Source: an uncultured Pelagibacteraceae bacterium
GTDB lineage: Bacteria > Pseudomonadota > Alphaproteobacteria > Pelagibacterales > Pelagibacteraceae
Length of the DNA: 64,000 bases
Direction: 5' to 3'
NCBI GenBank assembly: GCA_902624185.1
Contig: CACNWU010000002.1
Location: 1 to 64,000 of the forward strand
Positions 9,513-19,036 of the stretch are shown piece by piece (position 1 is the stretch's first letter; each line of letters begins with the position of its first letter). The notes beneath the pieces are model-generated. The model searched no databases. It had not been told where the DNA came from and saw only the letters and a list, made by a program, of their open reading frames with translations. Made by a program: the position numbers and the translations under genes.

Positions 9513-11525
9513 CATTTTTAACCATTCTTTTTGATTAATAATTTTTATTTTAAGATCTTTAGCCATTTTTATTTTTCTTTTAGTTGGTTTATCTCCGATA
9601 ATTAAAAAATTAAGTTTTTTTGAAACACTACTAATGGTAGTCCCTGAATTTACCTCTATTAAAGATTTAGCCTCAGCTCTACTTATGCCGTCCAATTTTC
9701 CTGTTAACATAAATGTTTTATTTTTAAGTAGACCATTTTTTTTAATTAAACTAGTATTTTGAACAACTAAGATTTTTTTGAGCTGATTTAAAATATCTAA
9801 GTTAGTTTCATTTAAAAAAAATTTTTTAATTGAATTGACTTGAGTTTCACCAATTCCATCAATATTAAGTAAATCTTCAAATTTACCTTTTATTGAAAAA
9901 AATAAAAAATTATCAAGTGATTTAAAATACTTTGAGAGTATCTTTGCATTCTCTAAACCAATGTGCCTTATACCAAGTGAGTAAATGAACTTTTCAAAAG
10001 AAATATTTTTTCTTTGTTCTATAGAGTATTTCAGATTTCTTACTGACTGTTTTCCCCACCCCTCTAATTTCTCAATTTTACTAAAGTCTAAGTTAAATAT
10101 ATCTTGTGGAAATCTAATTAATTTAATATTCCAAAAATTTTCAACAATTTTTTTACCAAAACCATCAATATTAAAAGCTTCTTTGGATACGAAGTGTTTT
10201 ATTTTTTCGATTGCCATTTTTTCACACTCATAACCTTCTCTAGAGCACCTTCTAACGGCATCTTTTTTTTTTGTGAGTAAATTAAATTCTTTAATAGTAT
10301 TGGATCCACAAGATGGACATTTCGAAGGGAATTCAAATTTTTTAGAATTTTTATCTCTTTGTTTTAAGTCTACAGAAATAACATGAGGTATTACGTCTCC
10401 TGCTCTTTCTATTAAAACTATATCTCCAATTCTAATATCTTTCCTGATAATCTCATCTTCATTATGTAAAGTTGCGTTTGAGACTACCACACCTCCAATA
10501 TTTATTGGTTTAATCTTCGCAACAGGTGTAAGAGCTCCTGTTCTTCCAATTTGTATATCAATATCCAATATTTTTGAAACTCCACTATTTGCGGAAAATT
10601 TATGCGCTATAGCCCATCTTGGAGCGTTGGCAACATTTCCTAATCTTTTTTGTAATGCAAAACTATTAACTTTGTAAACAATGCCATCAATATCGAAATC
10701 TAAATTATTTCTTTTCTTTTCGATTTTTTCATAATTTTTAATTAAATTTTTCACTCCAGTTATATTTTTATTTAATGGATTCGTTTTAAAACCCCAAGAT
10801 TCTAATTTAGTCAAAAAATTAGTCTGATTTTCCACATCCAGCCCTTTTTCAAAACCAAAAGTATAAGCTATAAATCTTAGTGGAATCTTTTTAGTATCGT
10901 TAGGATTTTTTTGTCTTAAAGATCCAGATGCAGCATTTCTTGGATTAGCAAATTTATCTTTTAATTTTTTAAAGTCTTGATTATTTATATAAACTTCTCC
11001 CCTTACATCTATTTCTTTAGGAAAATCTTTATTCTTAATTATTTTCGGGATATCGTTAATTGTTTTTAAATTTAAAGTTATATCTTCACCTTCCTTACCA
11101 TCTCCCCTCGAGAGTCCAGTTATAAACTTACCTTTTTCATAAATTAATGATGCTGATATTCCATCAATCTTTGGCTCAGCACTATAAGCTATTTCAAATT
11201 CCTGATTTAAATTTAAGTAATTCTTAATTTTTTTCTCAAAATTTTCCAAATCCTTTTTGTCAAAAGCATTGGCTAGGGAAAGCATTGGCACTTTATGACT
11301 TTGTTTTTTAAAATTTTTTGATGGTTTGAATCCTACATTGCTAGAAGGTGAGGCAATATCTTTTAAAAATTCATATTTTTTTTCAAAATCAATGACTTCT
11401 TTTTTAATTATATCATATTCATGATCTGAAACTATTGGATTACTTTTATCATAATAAGCCTCATTATATATCTCTAATTCAGATATTTTCTTTAAATAAG
11501 TTTTTTTAATTAATTTTTCATCCAT
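9495..11525 (-). CDS. ligA: NAD-dependent DNA ligase
   Basis: 676 residues, full length for LigA, which seals nicks in replication and repair using NAD+. The adenylation Lys is K119 in E-P-K-I-D-G. The R-G-D-G motif, an OB fold, the Cys4 zinc finger (C-P-S-C-G ... R-R-C-S ... E-C), HhH repeats and a C-terminal BRCT domain from about residue 600 (T-G-K-L-D-G) are all visible. The ATG at 11525 overlaps the bamD stop by one base (TAATG), so it is the last gene of the envelope/division array. In many alphaproteobacteria recN sits between bamD and ligA; here it is absent. Confidence 0.95.
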   Translation of the reverse strand: MDEKLIKKTYLKKISELEIYNEAYYDKSNPIVSDHEYDIIKKEVIDFEKKYEFLKDIASPSSNVGFKPSKNFKKQSHKVPMLSLANAFDKKDLENFEKKIKNYLNLNQEFEIAYSAEPKIDGISASLIYEKGKFITGLSRGDGKEGEDITLNLKTINDIPKIIKNKDFPKEIDVRGEVYINNQDFKKLKDKFANPRNAASGSLRQKNPNDTKKIPLRFIAYTFGFEKGLDVENQTNFLTKLESWGFKTNPLNKNITGVKNLIKNYEKIEKKRNNLDFDIDGIVYKVNSFALQKRLGNVANAPRWAIAHKFSANSGVSKILDIDIQIGRTGALTPVAKIKPINIGGVVVSNATLHNEDEIIRKDIRIGDIVLIERAGDVIPHVISVDLKQRDKNSKKFEFPSKCPSCGSNTIKEFNLLTKKKDAVRRCSREGYECEKMAIEKIKHFVSKEAFNIDGFGKKIVENFWNIKLIRFPQDIFNLDFSKIEKLEGWGKQSVRNLKYSIEQRKNISFEKFIYSLGIRHIGLENAKILSKYFKSLDNFLFFSIKGKFEDLLNIDGIGETQVNSIKKFFLNETNLDILNQLKKILVVQNTSLIKKNGLLKNKTFMLTGKLDGISRAEAKSLIEVNSGTTISSVSKKLNFLIIGDKPTKRKIKMAKDLKIKIINQKEWLKMLNLSR

Positions 11526-12385
11526 TAGTTAAAAAGACCTTTGAATCTTTTTTTAAAATTTTTAAATAATGATTTTTTGTCCTTTTTTTTTATTGAAAAA
11601 ATTTTTTTTTCACTCATATCATAATCTTTATTGAATAACTTATATGATGCTTTGTACCACTTACTAGAACCATAATTATAACCAAGTAAGCTAGCATATT
11701 TTTTTGCCTCATTTTCTAAACCAATTATATAGTGAATTTCAGCTAACCTATGAATTGCCTCCTCTACATATACACTTGTTTCATATTTTTCTAAAATAAT
11801 TTTAAATCTATTAATTGCAGGTATCCATTTCTTTGATTTTACGTAATGTCTTGCTATATACATCTCCTTACCCGCTAGCCGATCTTGAATTAAGTCTAAT
11901 TTAAATTTTGCATCACTTGCAAATTCTGTGCCTGAATAATTTTCTACTATATACTCAAATTCTTTTTTTGCATTTAAGAGTGGACCAAGATCACGCTTTT
12001 CATCAATAATATTTTCATAATAACACATGGCTAAAAGATAATGGCCATAATCTTTATCCTTATGATTTGGATAAACTTTTAAGTATCTTTCTAAATGATA
12101 AATTGCATCAGAATAATAATCATCAGAATAATAAATATACGCGGTCATAAGAGCTGATATGGGTGCCCAGTCAGATTGAGGAAATATTAATTCTGCCTCA
12201 TTAAATTTTTTAGCAGCAAATAATATATCTCTATCAAGAAAAGCTTCATATCCCTCATAATAAAGCTCTGTCATTTGAGATTGCAAGTCTTGTTCCTTTA
12301 AAATTGTAACTTTCTCTTTTTTTGAACAAGCAAATTGTAAAAAACAAATTAATAAAATTAGCAAAAACCTGATATTAAATTTCAT
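11525..12385 (-). CDS. bamD: Outer-membrane assembly lipoprotein BamD
   Basis: 286 residues. A signal peptide ends in a lipobox L-Q-F-A-C at about residues 16-20, followed by Ser-Lys, predicting an acylated outer-membrane lipoprotein. The mature part holds successive TPR-like helical hairpins (Y-E-G-Y-E-A-F-L, A-A-K-K-F-N-E-A-E-L-I-F-P-Q-S, Y-L-K-V-Y-P-N-H), as in the BAM complex subunit BamD that helps fold beta-barrel proteins. The C-terminal 25 residues are strongly basic (Lys-rich) and look lineage-specific. The position between lpxC and ligA matches the alphaproteobacterial arrangement. Confidence 0.9.
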   Translation of the reverse strand: MKFNIRFLLILLICFLQFACSKKEKVTILKEQDLQSQMTELYYEGYEAFLDRDILFAAKKFNEAELIFPQSDWAPISALMTAYIYYSDDYYSDAIYHLERYLKVYPNHKDKDYGHYLLAMCYYENIIDEKRDLGPLLNAKKEFEYIVENYSGTEFASDAKFKLDLIQDRLAGKEMYIARHYVKSKKWIPAINRFKIILEKYETSVYVEEAIHRLAEIHYIIGLENEAKKYASLLGYNYGSSKWYKASYKLFNKDYDMSEKKIFSIKKKDKKSLFKNFKKRFKGLFN

Positions 12386-12424
12386 TATTTATTAATATCA
12401 GATTATTTTTTAAACAGAAAACTT

Positions 12425-13345
12425 TTATGCGATAGACTTTAAATTCTGCCTATTTATTAATGTATGAGGAACATTTTTTTCGTTAATCTCAATAATAGAG
12501 TAATTTTCTTTATTTTGTAAAAGTTTTCTAAGTAAATCATTTGTTAGTTTGTGTCCTCCTTGGGAACATTCAATCTTACCAATAATTTTATAACCAGTTA
12601 AAAATAGATCACCCATACAATCTAAAATCTTATGATTTACAAATTCTTTTTTGTATCTTAAGCCATTTTCATTTAAAACTTTATTACCTTTAACTACAAT
12701 AGCATTATCTAAAGATCCACCTTTTGCAAAACCTGATGATTTTAATTTTTCAATATCTTCAAATAAACAAAAAGTTCTTGAGTTGAAAATACTATCCAAG
12801 TCATCCTCATAAACTCTTAAAACATTTCTTTGGTTTCCAATTAAGGAATTGTTGTATTCAAGTTCGAAATCTATTTCTAAATTTATTTTAGAGGGTTTTA
12901 TCGAAATGAATTTTGCACCGTCTTTAAATTCAACATTTTTATTAATTCTTATCACTTTGATTGGTTCAGCACTTATGTCGATTCCAGAATTATGTATTTC
13001 TTTTACAAAGTTTTTTGCTGACCCATCCAAAATAGGAACTTCTTCGTTGTCTATTTCTACTATTGCATTATCAATACCTAAACCAAAAAATGCACCCATA
13101 AGATGCTCTATAGTTGAAACTTTCGCTCCATGTTCATTAGAAACTGTAGTGCAAAGCATTGCACTAGTAACATTATTCACCTGAGGATAAATAACATTAT
13201 TAAATTTTAAATCGGTCCTTACAAATACAATACCTGAATTAGGTTTAGCTGGTTTTAAAATTAAATTTGCTTTTTTTCCTGAATGTAAGCCGACTCCGCT
13301 TAACTTGATATTTTTTTTAATTGTTTTTTGTTTTAAAAATGACAC
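12425..13345 (-). CDS. lpxC: UDP-3-O-acyl-N-acetylglucosamine deacetylase
   Basis: LpxC catalyses the committed zinc-dependent step of lipid A synthesis, so this organism should make lipopolysaccharide. Visible: S-G-V-G-L-H-S-G near the N-terminus, E-H-L-M-G-A-F-F-G-L-G-I-D-N (zinc His), H-K-I-L-D (zinc His and Asp) and the catalytic His in G-G-H-K-L. I place the start at GTG 13345, giving M-S-F-L-K-Q-K-T-I, which matches the usual LpxC N-terminus. A TTG at 13384 would add 13 residues that do not look like the family. It follows the ftsA-like gene, as in many dcw clusters. Confidence 0.92.
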   Translation of the reverse strand: MSFLKQKTIKKNIKLSGVGLHSGKKANLILKPAKPNSGIVFVRTDLKFNNVIYPQVNNVTSAMLCTTVSNEHGAKVSTIEHLMGAFFGLGIDNAIVEIDNEEVPILDGSAKNFVKEIHNSGIDISAEPIKVIRINKNVEFKDGAKFISIKPSKINLEIDFELEYNNSLIGNQRNVLRVYEDDLDSIFNSRTFCLFEDIEKLKSSGFAKGGSLDNAIVVKGNKVLNENGLRYKKEFVNHKILDCMGDLFLTGYKIIGKIECSQGGHKLTNDLLRKLLQNKENYSIIEINEKNVPHTLINRQNLKSIA

Positions 13346-13417
13346 AAGAGCTTTTACAACTGAATAAGTTTTTTCTAAATTCAAGAAATATTACAAATAA
13401 CTACTAAACTATAAGGC

Positions 13418-14122
13418 TTATTTATTAAATAAATTGAAGAATTTCTCAAAAAATCCTATATTTTTTTTTAATCTTGGTACAAATTTAATCTCATTAATAT
13501 CATCAAGATCTTCAATCTTTCGTGCCATCTGACATTCACTTAAGTCACTTTTAAAAAAGAAATTTTTTAGATAATCAATCGAATAAACTTTATTAATACT
13601 GATCTGAAATCTTTTCAAATATCCGGCAAATTTTTTTACTTTTATATTAGAAAAACAATAAAAGTTTACTTTTATCGTTAAATTTTCACCCTCTAATCCT
13701 TCCTCTAACCTTTTGTATACTGTTCCATCAACAATGTACTCATCTATATTCATGTGTAAAATAGTTTTATCATAATTATTTTTTTTAATTTGTTGAGATA
13801 AATCAGATAACATATAATTCAACTCATCATTGATAATATTTTTTTCAATATTTTGTTTTTTAATTGAAATTTGAATTGGTAAAATGTCCTTATCTTTAAT
13901 GACTAGATTAATCTTATTTACAAAATTTTTGATTTTTTTTTCAATTATAATTATATTCTTATCAAGAAATTGATTTATTGAAGTTTCTAAAATTTTTGAA
14001 TCTTTGTCTAATCTAATTTCATCTTTATAAAATTCTTGCTCTAATCCTTTTTTAAAAACACATAATAATAATTTATCAGAACTTATATAAAAAAAAGTTT
14101 CAAATTCTAAATTAGAGCTCAT
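13418..14122 (-). CDS. ftsA: Truncated FtsA-like protein (SHS2 segment plus amphipathic tail, no ATPase core)
   Basis: A 234-residue protein exactly in the ftsA position, after ftsQ with an 11-bp overlap. Normal FtsA is about 400-440 residues. Residues 11-17 (F-Y-I-S-S-D-K) look like a decayed actin phosphate-1 motif that has lost its Asp and Gly. Residues 80-180 resemble the FtsA SHS2/1C domain: I-L-H-M-N-I-D-E-Y-I-V-D-G at 121-133 corresponds to FtsA ILH-P-Y-DG, and G-L-E-G-E-N-L-T-I at 142-150 to the G-M-x-G-x-x-L strand. Then the rest of 1A and all of 2A and 2B are absent. Residues 218-234 form a Phe-rich amphipathic helix like the FtsA membrane-targeting sequence. There is no room for the missing half before lpxC. 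The call rests on position plus motif similarity. Confidence 0.7.
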   Translation of the reverse strand: MSSNLEFETFFYISSDKLLLCVFKKGLEQEFYKDEIRLDKDSKILETSINQFLDKNIIIIEKKIKNFVNKINLVIKDKDILPIQISIKKQNIEKNIINDELNYMLSDLSQQIKKNNYDKTILHMNIDEYIVDGTVYKRLEEGLEGENLTIKVNFYCFSNIKVKKFAGYLKRFQISINKVYSIDYLKNFFFKSDLSECQMARKIEDLDDINEIKFVPRLKKNIGFFEKFFNLFNK

Positions 14123-14786
14123 TTGTTATCATTTGACCATTTACTCTTAAATCAAAAATTTTTGTTTTTTTAAATTTTTCAAATTTCATCATTTCAAAAA
14201 TATTATTTAAAGCTATTAATATATTTTGGTTGGGTAATTTAATTAACACTCCATTCTTCAACTCTAAATCCCATCTTTCTGATGGAAAAAAATATAATTT
14301 GCTAATGTTGGAAAAATCAAAGGAGGATAGTTCTATTTTTTTTTTTATTTTAAAAAAACTTTCTACAGATGGCCTACCAAAAACCGTGGGTAAATCTGGA
14401 TTAATAAAATCTGACTCAATTAATTTTTTATTAGATCCTATTAAAAAATTTTTTGTATCAAAACTGGTATTTACTAAAAGTTTTGTTTTATTGATTTTAA
14501 TGTTTAATTTTGATGGGTAAATTTTAAAAACATTATAAGTTTCAATTAAATTTTCTGAGTCTAATATTTCTATGATTTTATTTGCATCAATAAAAAAAAT
14601 ATTTTGATTCTCAAAAAGATTTAATTTTAATTGTAAATTATTATTTTCATTATTTGAGAGTCCAGATACAGATAAGTCATTTAATTTTAAAATCTTAAAT
14701 TTTAAAAAATTTTTGTTATTAATGGATACTAACAAAATTAAAATTAATAAGTAAAAATAAATTTTTCTATTTATTAAAAGTTGCAT
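14112..14786 (-). CDS. ftsQ: Cell-division protein FtsQ (short)
   Basis: 224 residues with one N-terminal membrane anchor at about residues 9-24 and a periplasmic part beginning with a POTRA-like strand N-D-L-S-V-S-G-L. FtsQ links the septal synthase FtsWI/FtsL to the early divisome. It is shorter than many alphaproteobacterial FtsQ proteins, with almost no cytoplasmic tail. It overlaps ddl by 20 bp and the ftsA-like gene by 11 bp, so translational coupling is likely. Sequence identity is weak, and the order ddl-ftsQ-ftsA-like supports the call. Confidence 0.8.
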   Translation of the reverse strand: MQLLINRKIYFYLLILILLVSINNKNFLKFKILKLNDLSVSGLSNNENNNLQLKLNLFENQNIFFIDANKIIEILDSENLIETYNVFKIYPSKLNIKINKTKLLVNTSFDTKNFLIGSNKKLIESDFINPDLPTVFGRPSVESFFKIKKKIELSSFDFSNISKLYFFPSERWDLELKNGVLIKLPNQNILIALNNIFEMMKFEKFKKTKIFDLRVNGQMITNEL

Positions 14787-15678
14787 CCTTTAAAATCCAT
14801 TCTATTAAATCTAAAAAATTAATACCATGGTGTTTTGCAATTTCTGGAACTAATGACAATTTAGTCATTCCAGGTTGGGTATTGATTTCTAGAAGATAAA
14901 ATTTATTATTATAGAACTTAAAATCTGACCTTGTTACCCCACGACATCCAATTAATTTATGAGCATCAAATGCAATTTGTAAGATTTTATTGTAATTTTT
15001 TTTGCTTAGATCAACCGGTATTATATGTTCTGTTTTTGCTTTTTTACTATATTTTGCTTTATAATCATAAAATTTTCTTTTTGGTTTCAGTTCTATTGCA
15101 CCAAGTTTTTTCGACCCCATTATTGCAACTTGAATTTCTCTTCCCCCAATAAATTTTTCGATCAAAATATTTTTATAATTTTTTAATAAACTTATTTTTT
15201 TTAGAATATTGCTTTTTTGACAGATAAAAACATCAACACTTGAACCTTCATTTATTGGTTTAATAACTACTGGAAATTTTAATTTTTTTTCAATAAATTT
15301 GATTAAATCTTTATCTTTCTTATCAAAGGAATATTTAAAATATTTTGGAGTTAATATTTTATTTCTTAAAAATATTTTTTTTGAGAGCTCTTTATTCATT
15401 GCTATGGATGAGGCCAATACGCCCGAATGAGTGTAGGGTATTCTAAAACTTTCGAAAATTGTTTGGATGTAACCATCTTCACCAAACTGCCCATGAAGCG
15501 CATTAAAAATTATATGCGGTTTAAATTTTTGGATTGTCTCACTAAGTTTTGAGTCAGGTTCACTTAATTTAACATGGTATTTTTTCTTTAATTCCTTTGC
15601 TACTTGAAAACCTGTATCTAAGCTGACAGCCCTTTCTTTTGAAATTCCACCCGAAAGTATTAAAATTTTTTTTTTCAA
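14767..15678 (-). CDS. ddl: D-alanine--D-alanine ligase
   Basis: 303 residues, an ATP-grasp enzyme that makes the D-Ala-D-Ala dipeptide added by MurF. N-terminal G-G-I-S-K-E-R-A-V-S, the H-G-Q-F-G-E-D-G loop, P-V-V-I-K-P-I-N-E-G-S-S and the terminal E-I-N-T-Q-P-G-M-T motif are all present. The start is a TTG at 15678, directly after the murB stop; no better ATG exists near the conserved N-terminus. It overlaps ftsQ by 20 bp. Confidence 0.93.
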   Translation of the reverse strand: MKKKILILSGGISKERAVSLDTGFQVAKELKKKYHVKLSEPDSKLSETIQKFKPHIIFNALHGQFGEDGYIQTIFESFRIPYTHSGVLASSIAMNKELSKKIFLRNKILTPKYFKYSFDKKDKDLIKFIEKKLKFPVVIKPINEGSSVDVFICQKSNILKKISLLKNYKNILIEKFIGGREIQVAIMGSKKLGAIELKPKRKFYDYKAKYSKKAKTEHIIPVDLSKKNYNKILQIAFDAHKLIGCRGVTRSDFKFYNNKFYLLEINTQPGMTKLSLVPEIAKHHGINFLDLIEWILKDATFNK

Positions 15679-15679
15679 T

Positions 15680-16588
15680 TTATTTCAATATTTTTATTTC
15701 TTTTTCAATTTTTATTCCAGTTTTTTCAAATACATTTTTCGAGACATAATTAATCAAATTAATCATATCATCAAAAGTAGCGTTTCCTTTGTTGACAAAA
15801 AAATTACAATGTTTTTCTGAGATACACGCATCTCCAAAGCTTTTATCTAAATGAACCGACTCTTTAATTAGCTCCCATACTTTTTTTTGTGTCTGGTTAA
15901 TTGGGTTTTTAAAAGTACTACCACTGGTTTTGATTTTTGTGGGTTGATTTTCGGCCTTTTTAACTTTTAGTTTTTCAGTTTCTACCTTAATTTTTAATGC
16001 CTCACTCTTTGTGCCTCTAAAAGAAGCGCTTAGAAATATAAGATCATCAGGTAAATTATTATTTCTATATTCAAATTTTATGTCCTTAGAATGAATAGTT
16101 TGAATATTACCTTGCGTATCAATAGCCTGAATGGATAATAAAATATCCTTAAATTCTTTACCAAAGCAACCCGCGTTCATTCTTATCCCTCCGCCGATGC
16201 TACCTGGAATACATGATAAAAATTCAAATCCACTTAGATTATTTTCTATAGCAAATTCTGATAAAGATTTATCTAAAACAGCACTACCCGCTATTATTAT
16301 ATCCTCACCCATTAAAGAGATATTATTAAAATTTTTACTTAATTTAATCACTACTCCATCAAATACATCATCAGCAATCAAAGTATTTGATCCAGCACCC
16401 AAAATAAATATTCTTTCTTTATTTTCTAATTTTTTAAGAAAATTTACTAATTCTTTAAGATTATCAGCCTTATAAAAAACTTTTGATTTTCCACCAATAT
16501 TAAACCAATTTTTTTTTTTCAAGTCATATTCAAAACTTACATTAGTTTCGAATTCTTTTAATAAATTTTTTAATTCGTTTATTTTCAT
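15680..16588 (-). CDS. murB: UDP-N-acetylenolpyruvoylglucosamine reductase
   Basis: MurB reduces UDP-GlcNAc-enolpyruvate to UDP-MurNAc with FAD and NADPH. FAD-binding G-A-G-S-N-T-L-I, the G-I-R-M-N-A-G-C-F-G segment and the catalytic-Ser region G-S-T-F-K-N-P are visible. I start it at the ATG at 16588, which overlaps the murC TAA by one base (TAATG); an in-frame codon 30 bases upstream lies wholly inside murC. This gives about 302 residues. Confidence 0.93.
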   Translation of the reverse strand: MKINELKNLLKEFETNVSFEYDLKKKNWFNIGGKSKVFYKADNLKELVNFLKKLENKERIFILGAGSNTLIADDVFDGVVIKLSKNFNNISLMGEDIIIAGSAVLDKSLSEFAIENNLSGFEFLSCIPGSIGGGIRMNAGCFGKEFKDILLSIQAIDTQGNIQTIHSKDIKFEYRNNNLPDDLIFLSASFRGTKSEALKIKVETEKLKVKKAENQPTKIKTSGSTFKNPINQTQKKVWELIKESVHLDKSFGDACISEKHCNFFVNKGNATFDDMINLINYVSKNVFEKTGIKIEKEIKILK

Positions 16589-17982
16589 TACATTAATTGA
16601 GGCAATTTTCTCATCCAATTTGATATGCTACCTGCGCCCATTCCAATAACAATTTTTTTTCCATGCATATTTTTTTTAAGAAATTTAGCCAGCTGATCGT
16701 TATCATTAATCATGAATAAATTGACTTTTGAATTCTTTATAATTTCTTTTGCAAAATTAATATAACTAAACCCTAATTTATATTTTTCTCCAGCAGTATA
16801 GATTGGACATAAGATAACTGTGTCAGCATTTTTAAAAGCAAGAGAAAATTCATTTCTCAAATCTTTTAATCTTGAAATTCGATGGGGCTGAAATATGCAA
16901 ACTTTTTCATATCCTTTGTAAACTTTCTTTACACCATCTAAAACAACTTTAATTTCTGTAGGATGATGAGCATAATCATCAAAAAAATCTATTTCCTTAT
17001 ATGTAAAGATTTTGTTAAATCGTCTTTGAACACCTTTGAAATTTGCTAAACCTTTTTTAATATCTGAAATAGAAATTCCAACTGTAAGTGCCACAGCTGC
17101 TGCAGCAACAGAGTTTCTTACATTATGTATTCCTAATAAAGGAATTTTTAACTTCTTCAAAGATAATTTTTTTTTACTAGGCACATTTACAAATAAATCG
17201 AATTCTGTGAATTTTTTATTTTGTTTAATATTTTTAATTAAAAAATTAGACTTATTATTAATCCCATAGGTATAAAAATTTTGATTTTTCAATTTTTTTA
17301 CTAGTTCATTATTTATCTTGTCATCAATACAAATAAATGATTTTCCAAAAGAGGGGACCTTTTCTATGAATTGAGTAAAATAATCTTTCAAATCATCTAA
17401 AGATTTGTAAAAATCCATATGTTCTCTATCTATATTTGTTATAATTGAATAAGTCGGTGGAATGTGAACAAAACTACCATCAGACTCATCTGCCTCTAAT
17501 ATTGACCAATCACTCTTCCCAAGTTTTGCAGTATTTTTAATTGAATTTATTACACCGCCATTAATTATTGTCGGGTCTAATTTAGTTTTTTGAAAAATTG
17601 ATGCAATTAGAGAGGTTGTAGTAGTTTTGCCATGCGAGCCTACAACTACAATATTTTTCATTAAAGAAACTATATGTGCTAACATCTCACCTCTAGAAAT
17701 TATTGGAAGATTTTTTCTTTTTGCCTCAATGACCTCAGAGTTACTTCTTTTTATTGCAGAGGATATAACAACAATTGTTGCATTTTTAAGATTTTGTTTT
17801 TTTTGCCCAATAAAGACTTTTATCTTTTCTTTTTTTAATCTTTCAATATTTTTATTTAAAGACAAGTCACTTCCTTGAACTTTAAAACCCTTACCTTTCA
17901 TAATTAAAGATAGACCACTCATCCCAATACCACCAATTCCAATAAAGTGAATGACTTCAGTTTTTGCTAGCTCAATTTTCAT
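16588..17982 (-). CDS. murC: UDP-N-acetylmuramate--L-alanine ligase
   Basis: 464 residues, the first Mur ligase, adding L-Ala to UDP-MurNAc. The N-terminal Rossmann motif G-I-G-G-I-G-M-S-G-L and P-loop G-S-H-G-K-T-T-T-T-S are present, with E-A-D-E-S-D-G-S-F in the centre and D-D-Y-A-H-H-P-T-E starting the C-terminal domain. The ATG at 17982 overlaps the murG stop by 11 bp. Confidence 0.95.
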   Translation of the reverse strand: MKIELAKTEVIHFIGIGGIGMSGLSLIMKGKGFKVQGSDLSLNKNIERLKKEKIKVFIGQKKQNLKNATIVVISSAIKRSNSEVIEAKRKNLPIISRGEMLAHIVSLMKNIVVVGSHGKTTTTSLIASIFQKTKLDPTIINGGVINSIKNTAKLGKSDWSILEADESDGSFVHIPPTYSIITNIDREHMDFYKSLDDLKDYFTQFIEKVPSFGKSFICIDDKINNELVKKLKNQNFYTYGINNKSNFLIKNIKQNKKFTEFDLFVNVPSKKKLSLKKLKIPLLGIHNVRNSVAAAAVALTVGISISDIKKGLANFKGVQRRFNKIFTYKEIDFFDDYAHHPTEIKVVLDGVKKVYKGYEKVCIFQPHRISRLKDLRNEFSLAFKNADTVILCPIYTAGEKYKLGFSYINFAKEIIKNSKVNLFMINDNDQLAKFLKKNMHGKKIVIGMGAGSISNWMRKLPQLM

Positions 17983-19036
17983 TTATAGTATTTAGTATTT
18001 TTTGGTTAACATTAATCCAGGTGTTTTGATAATTTAATTTTTTTAAATTTTCCTTTTTCTTTAAATAATTACTTTTATCATTAAATATATCTTTTAAAAC
18101 GTCTTCGATAGTCTCTTCAAATTTATTTTGCTCAATTATCCAACAACAATCCTTATTTTTGTAAAAGTTTGCATTTTCGTATTGATGATTATCTTTTGAA
18201 CTAGGTAATGGAACAGCAATAAAAGGTATATTTAAAACTGAAAGTTCAGCTAGAGTTGAAGCACCCGCTCTTGTAATACACAGATCTGCTTTCTCAATTA
18301 TTTCAACAAAATTTTTGTCAAAACTAAAAATCCAATTTTCAACATTATTTTTAGAATAAAAATCCTCTAAATTAGAAATTTTTTTTTCATTTGTTTGATG
18401 GATGACTTTAATACGCTCTGTTTTTGAAATATTGATAATTGAATTTTTTAAATTATTATCAAAAATGTTAGCTCCTTGACTACCACCAACAATTAATAAA
18501 TTAAACTTATTTTTTGTTTGTAAATTTGAATTTGATCTATATACCTCTTCTTTTACCAAAGGATTAATCATTACAATTTTATATTGAAATTTTTTAGGAA
18601 AATTTTTAATTTTATCTGAATAACAAAATATTTTTTTACAAGATTTCAAAAAAAATCTATTAGAACGACCTAAAACTTGATTAGGCTCAATTAGAAAAAT
18701 ACTTAAGTTAAGCATTTTAGCTGCTAAAATTGGCGGTAATGACATATATCCACCAGTTGAAATTATTTTCTTAATTTTTTTCTTTTTCAATAAAAAAAAA
18801 GATTTAACAGTTAAAAATATGATAACTAAAAAATTAAATGGTAAAAAAAAAATATTATTTAATTTTGGAGTGTTAATTATTTCGATTTCATAAATATTTT
18901 GGTCTAAATACCTTAAACCTCTTTCATCAGTTGTAATTAATACATTTTCGTCTCTAGATAAATGTTGATAAAGAATTGTTGCAGGTATTACATGTCCACC
19001 TGACCCTCCGGTTGTGATTAAGATATTTTTTTTCAT
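17972..19036 (-). CDS. murG: Lipid II synthase MurG
   Basis: 354 residues, a peripheral membrane GT-B glycosyltransferase that transfers GlcNAc from UDP-GlcNAc to lipid I. The N-terminal glycine-rich loop G-G-S-G-G-H-V, a second G-G-S-Q-G-A-N loop and the donor-binding R-A-G-A-S-T-L-A-E-L motif mark the family. It begins immediately after the ftsW stop with no spacer. Confidence 0.94.
   Translation of the reverse strand: MKKNILITTGGSGGHVIPATILYQHLSRDENVLITTDERGLRYLDQNIYEIEIINTPKLNNIFFLPFNFLVIIFLTVKSFFLLKKKKIKKIISTGGYMSLPPILAAKMLNLSIFLIEPNQVLGRSNRFFLKSCKKIFCYSDKIKNFPKKFQYKIVMINPLVKEEVYRSNSNLQTKNKFNLLIVGGSQGANIFDNNLKNSIINISKTERIKVIHQTNEKKISNLEDFYSKNNVENWIFSFDKNFVEIIEKADLCITRAGASTLAELSVLNIPFIAVPLPSSKDNHQYENANFYKNKDCCWIIEQNKFEETIEDVLKDIFNDKSNYLKKKENLKKLNYQNTWINVNQKILNTINEN

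Noticed and set aside
13385..14122. Possible frameshift hiding the rest of FtsA
   Set aside because: Only 33-72 bases separate the stop from lpxC, and ftsQ abuts the other side, so about 190 residues cannot be hidden here.
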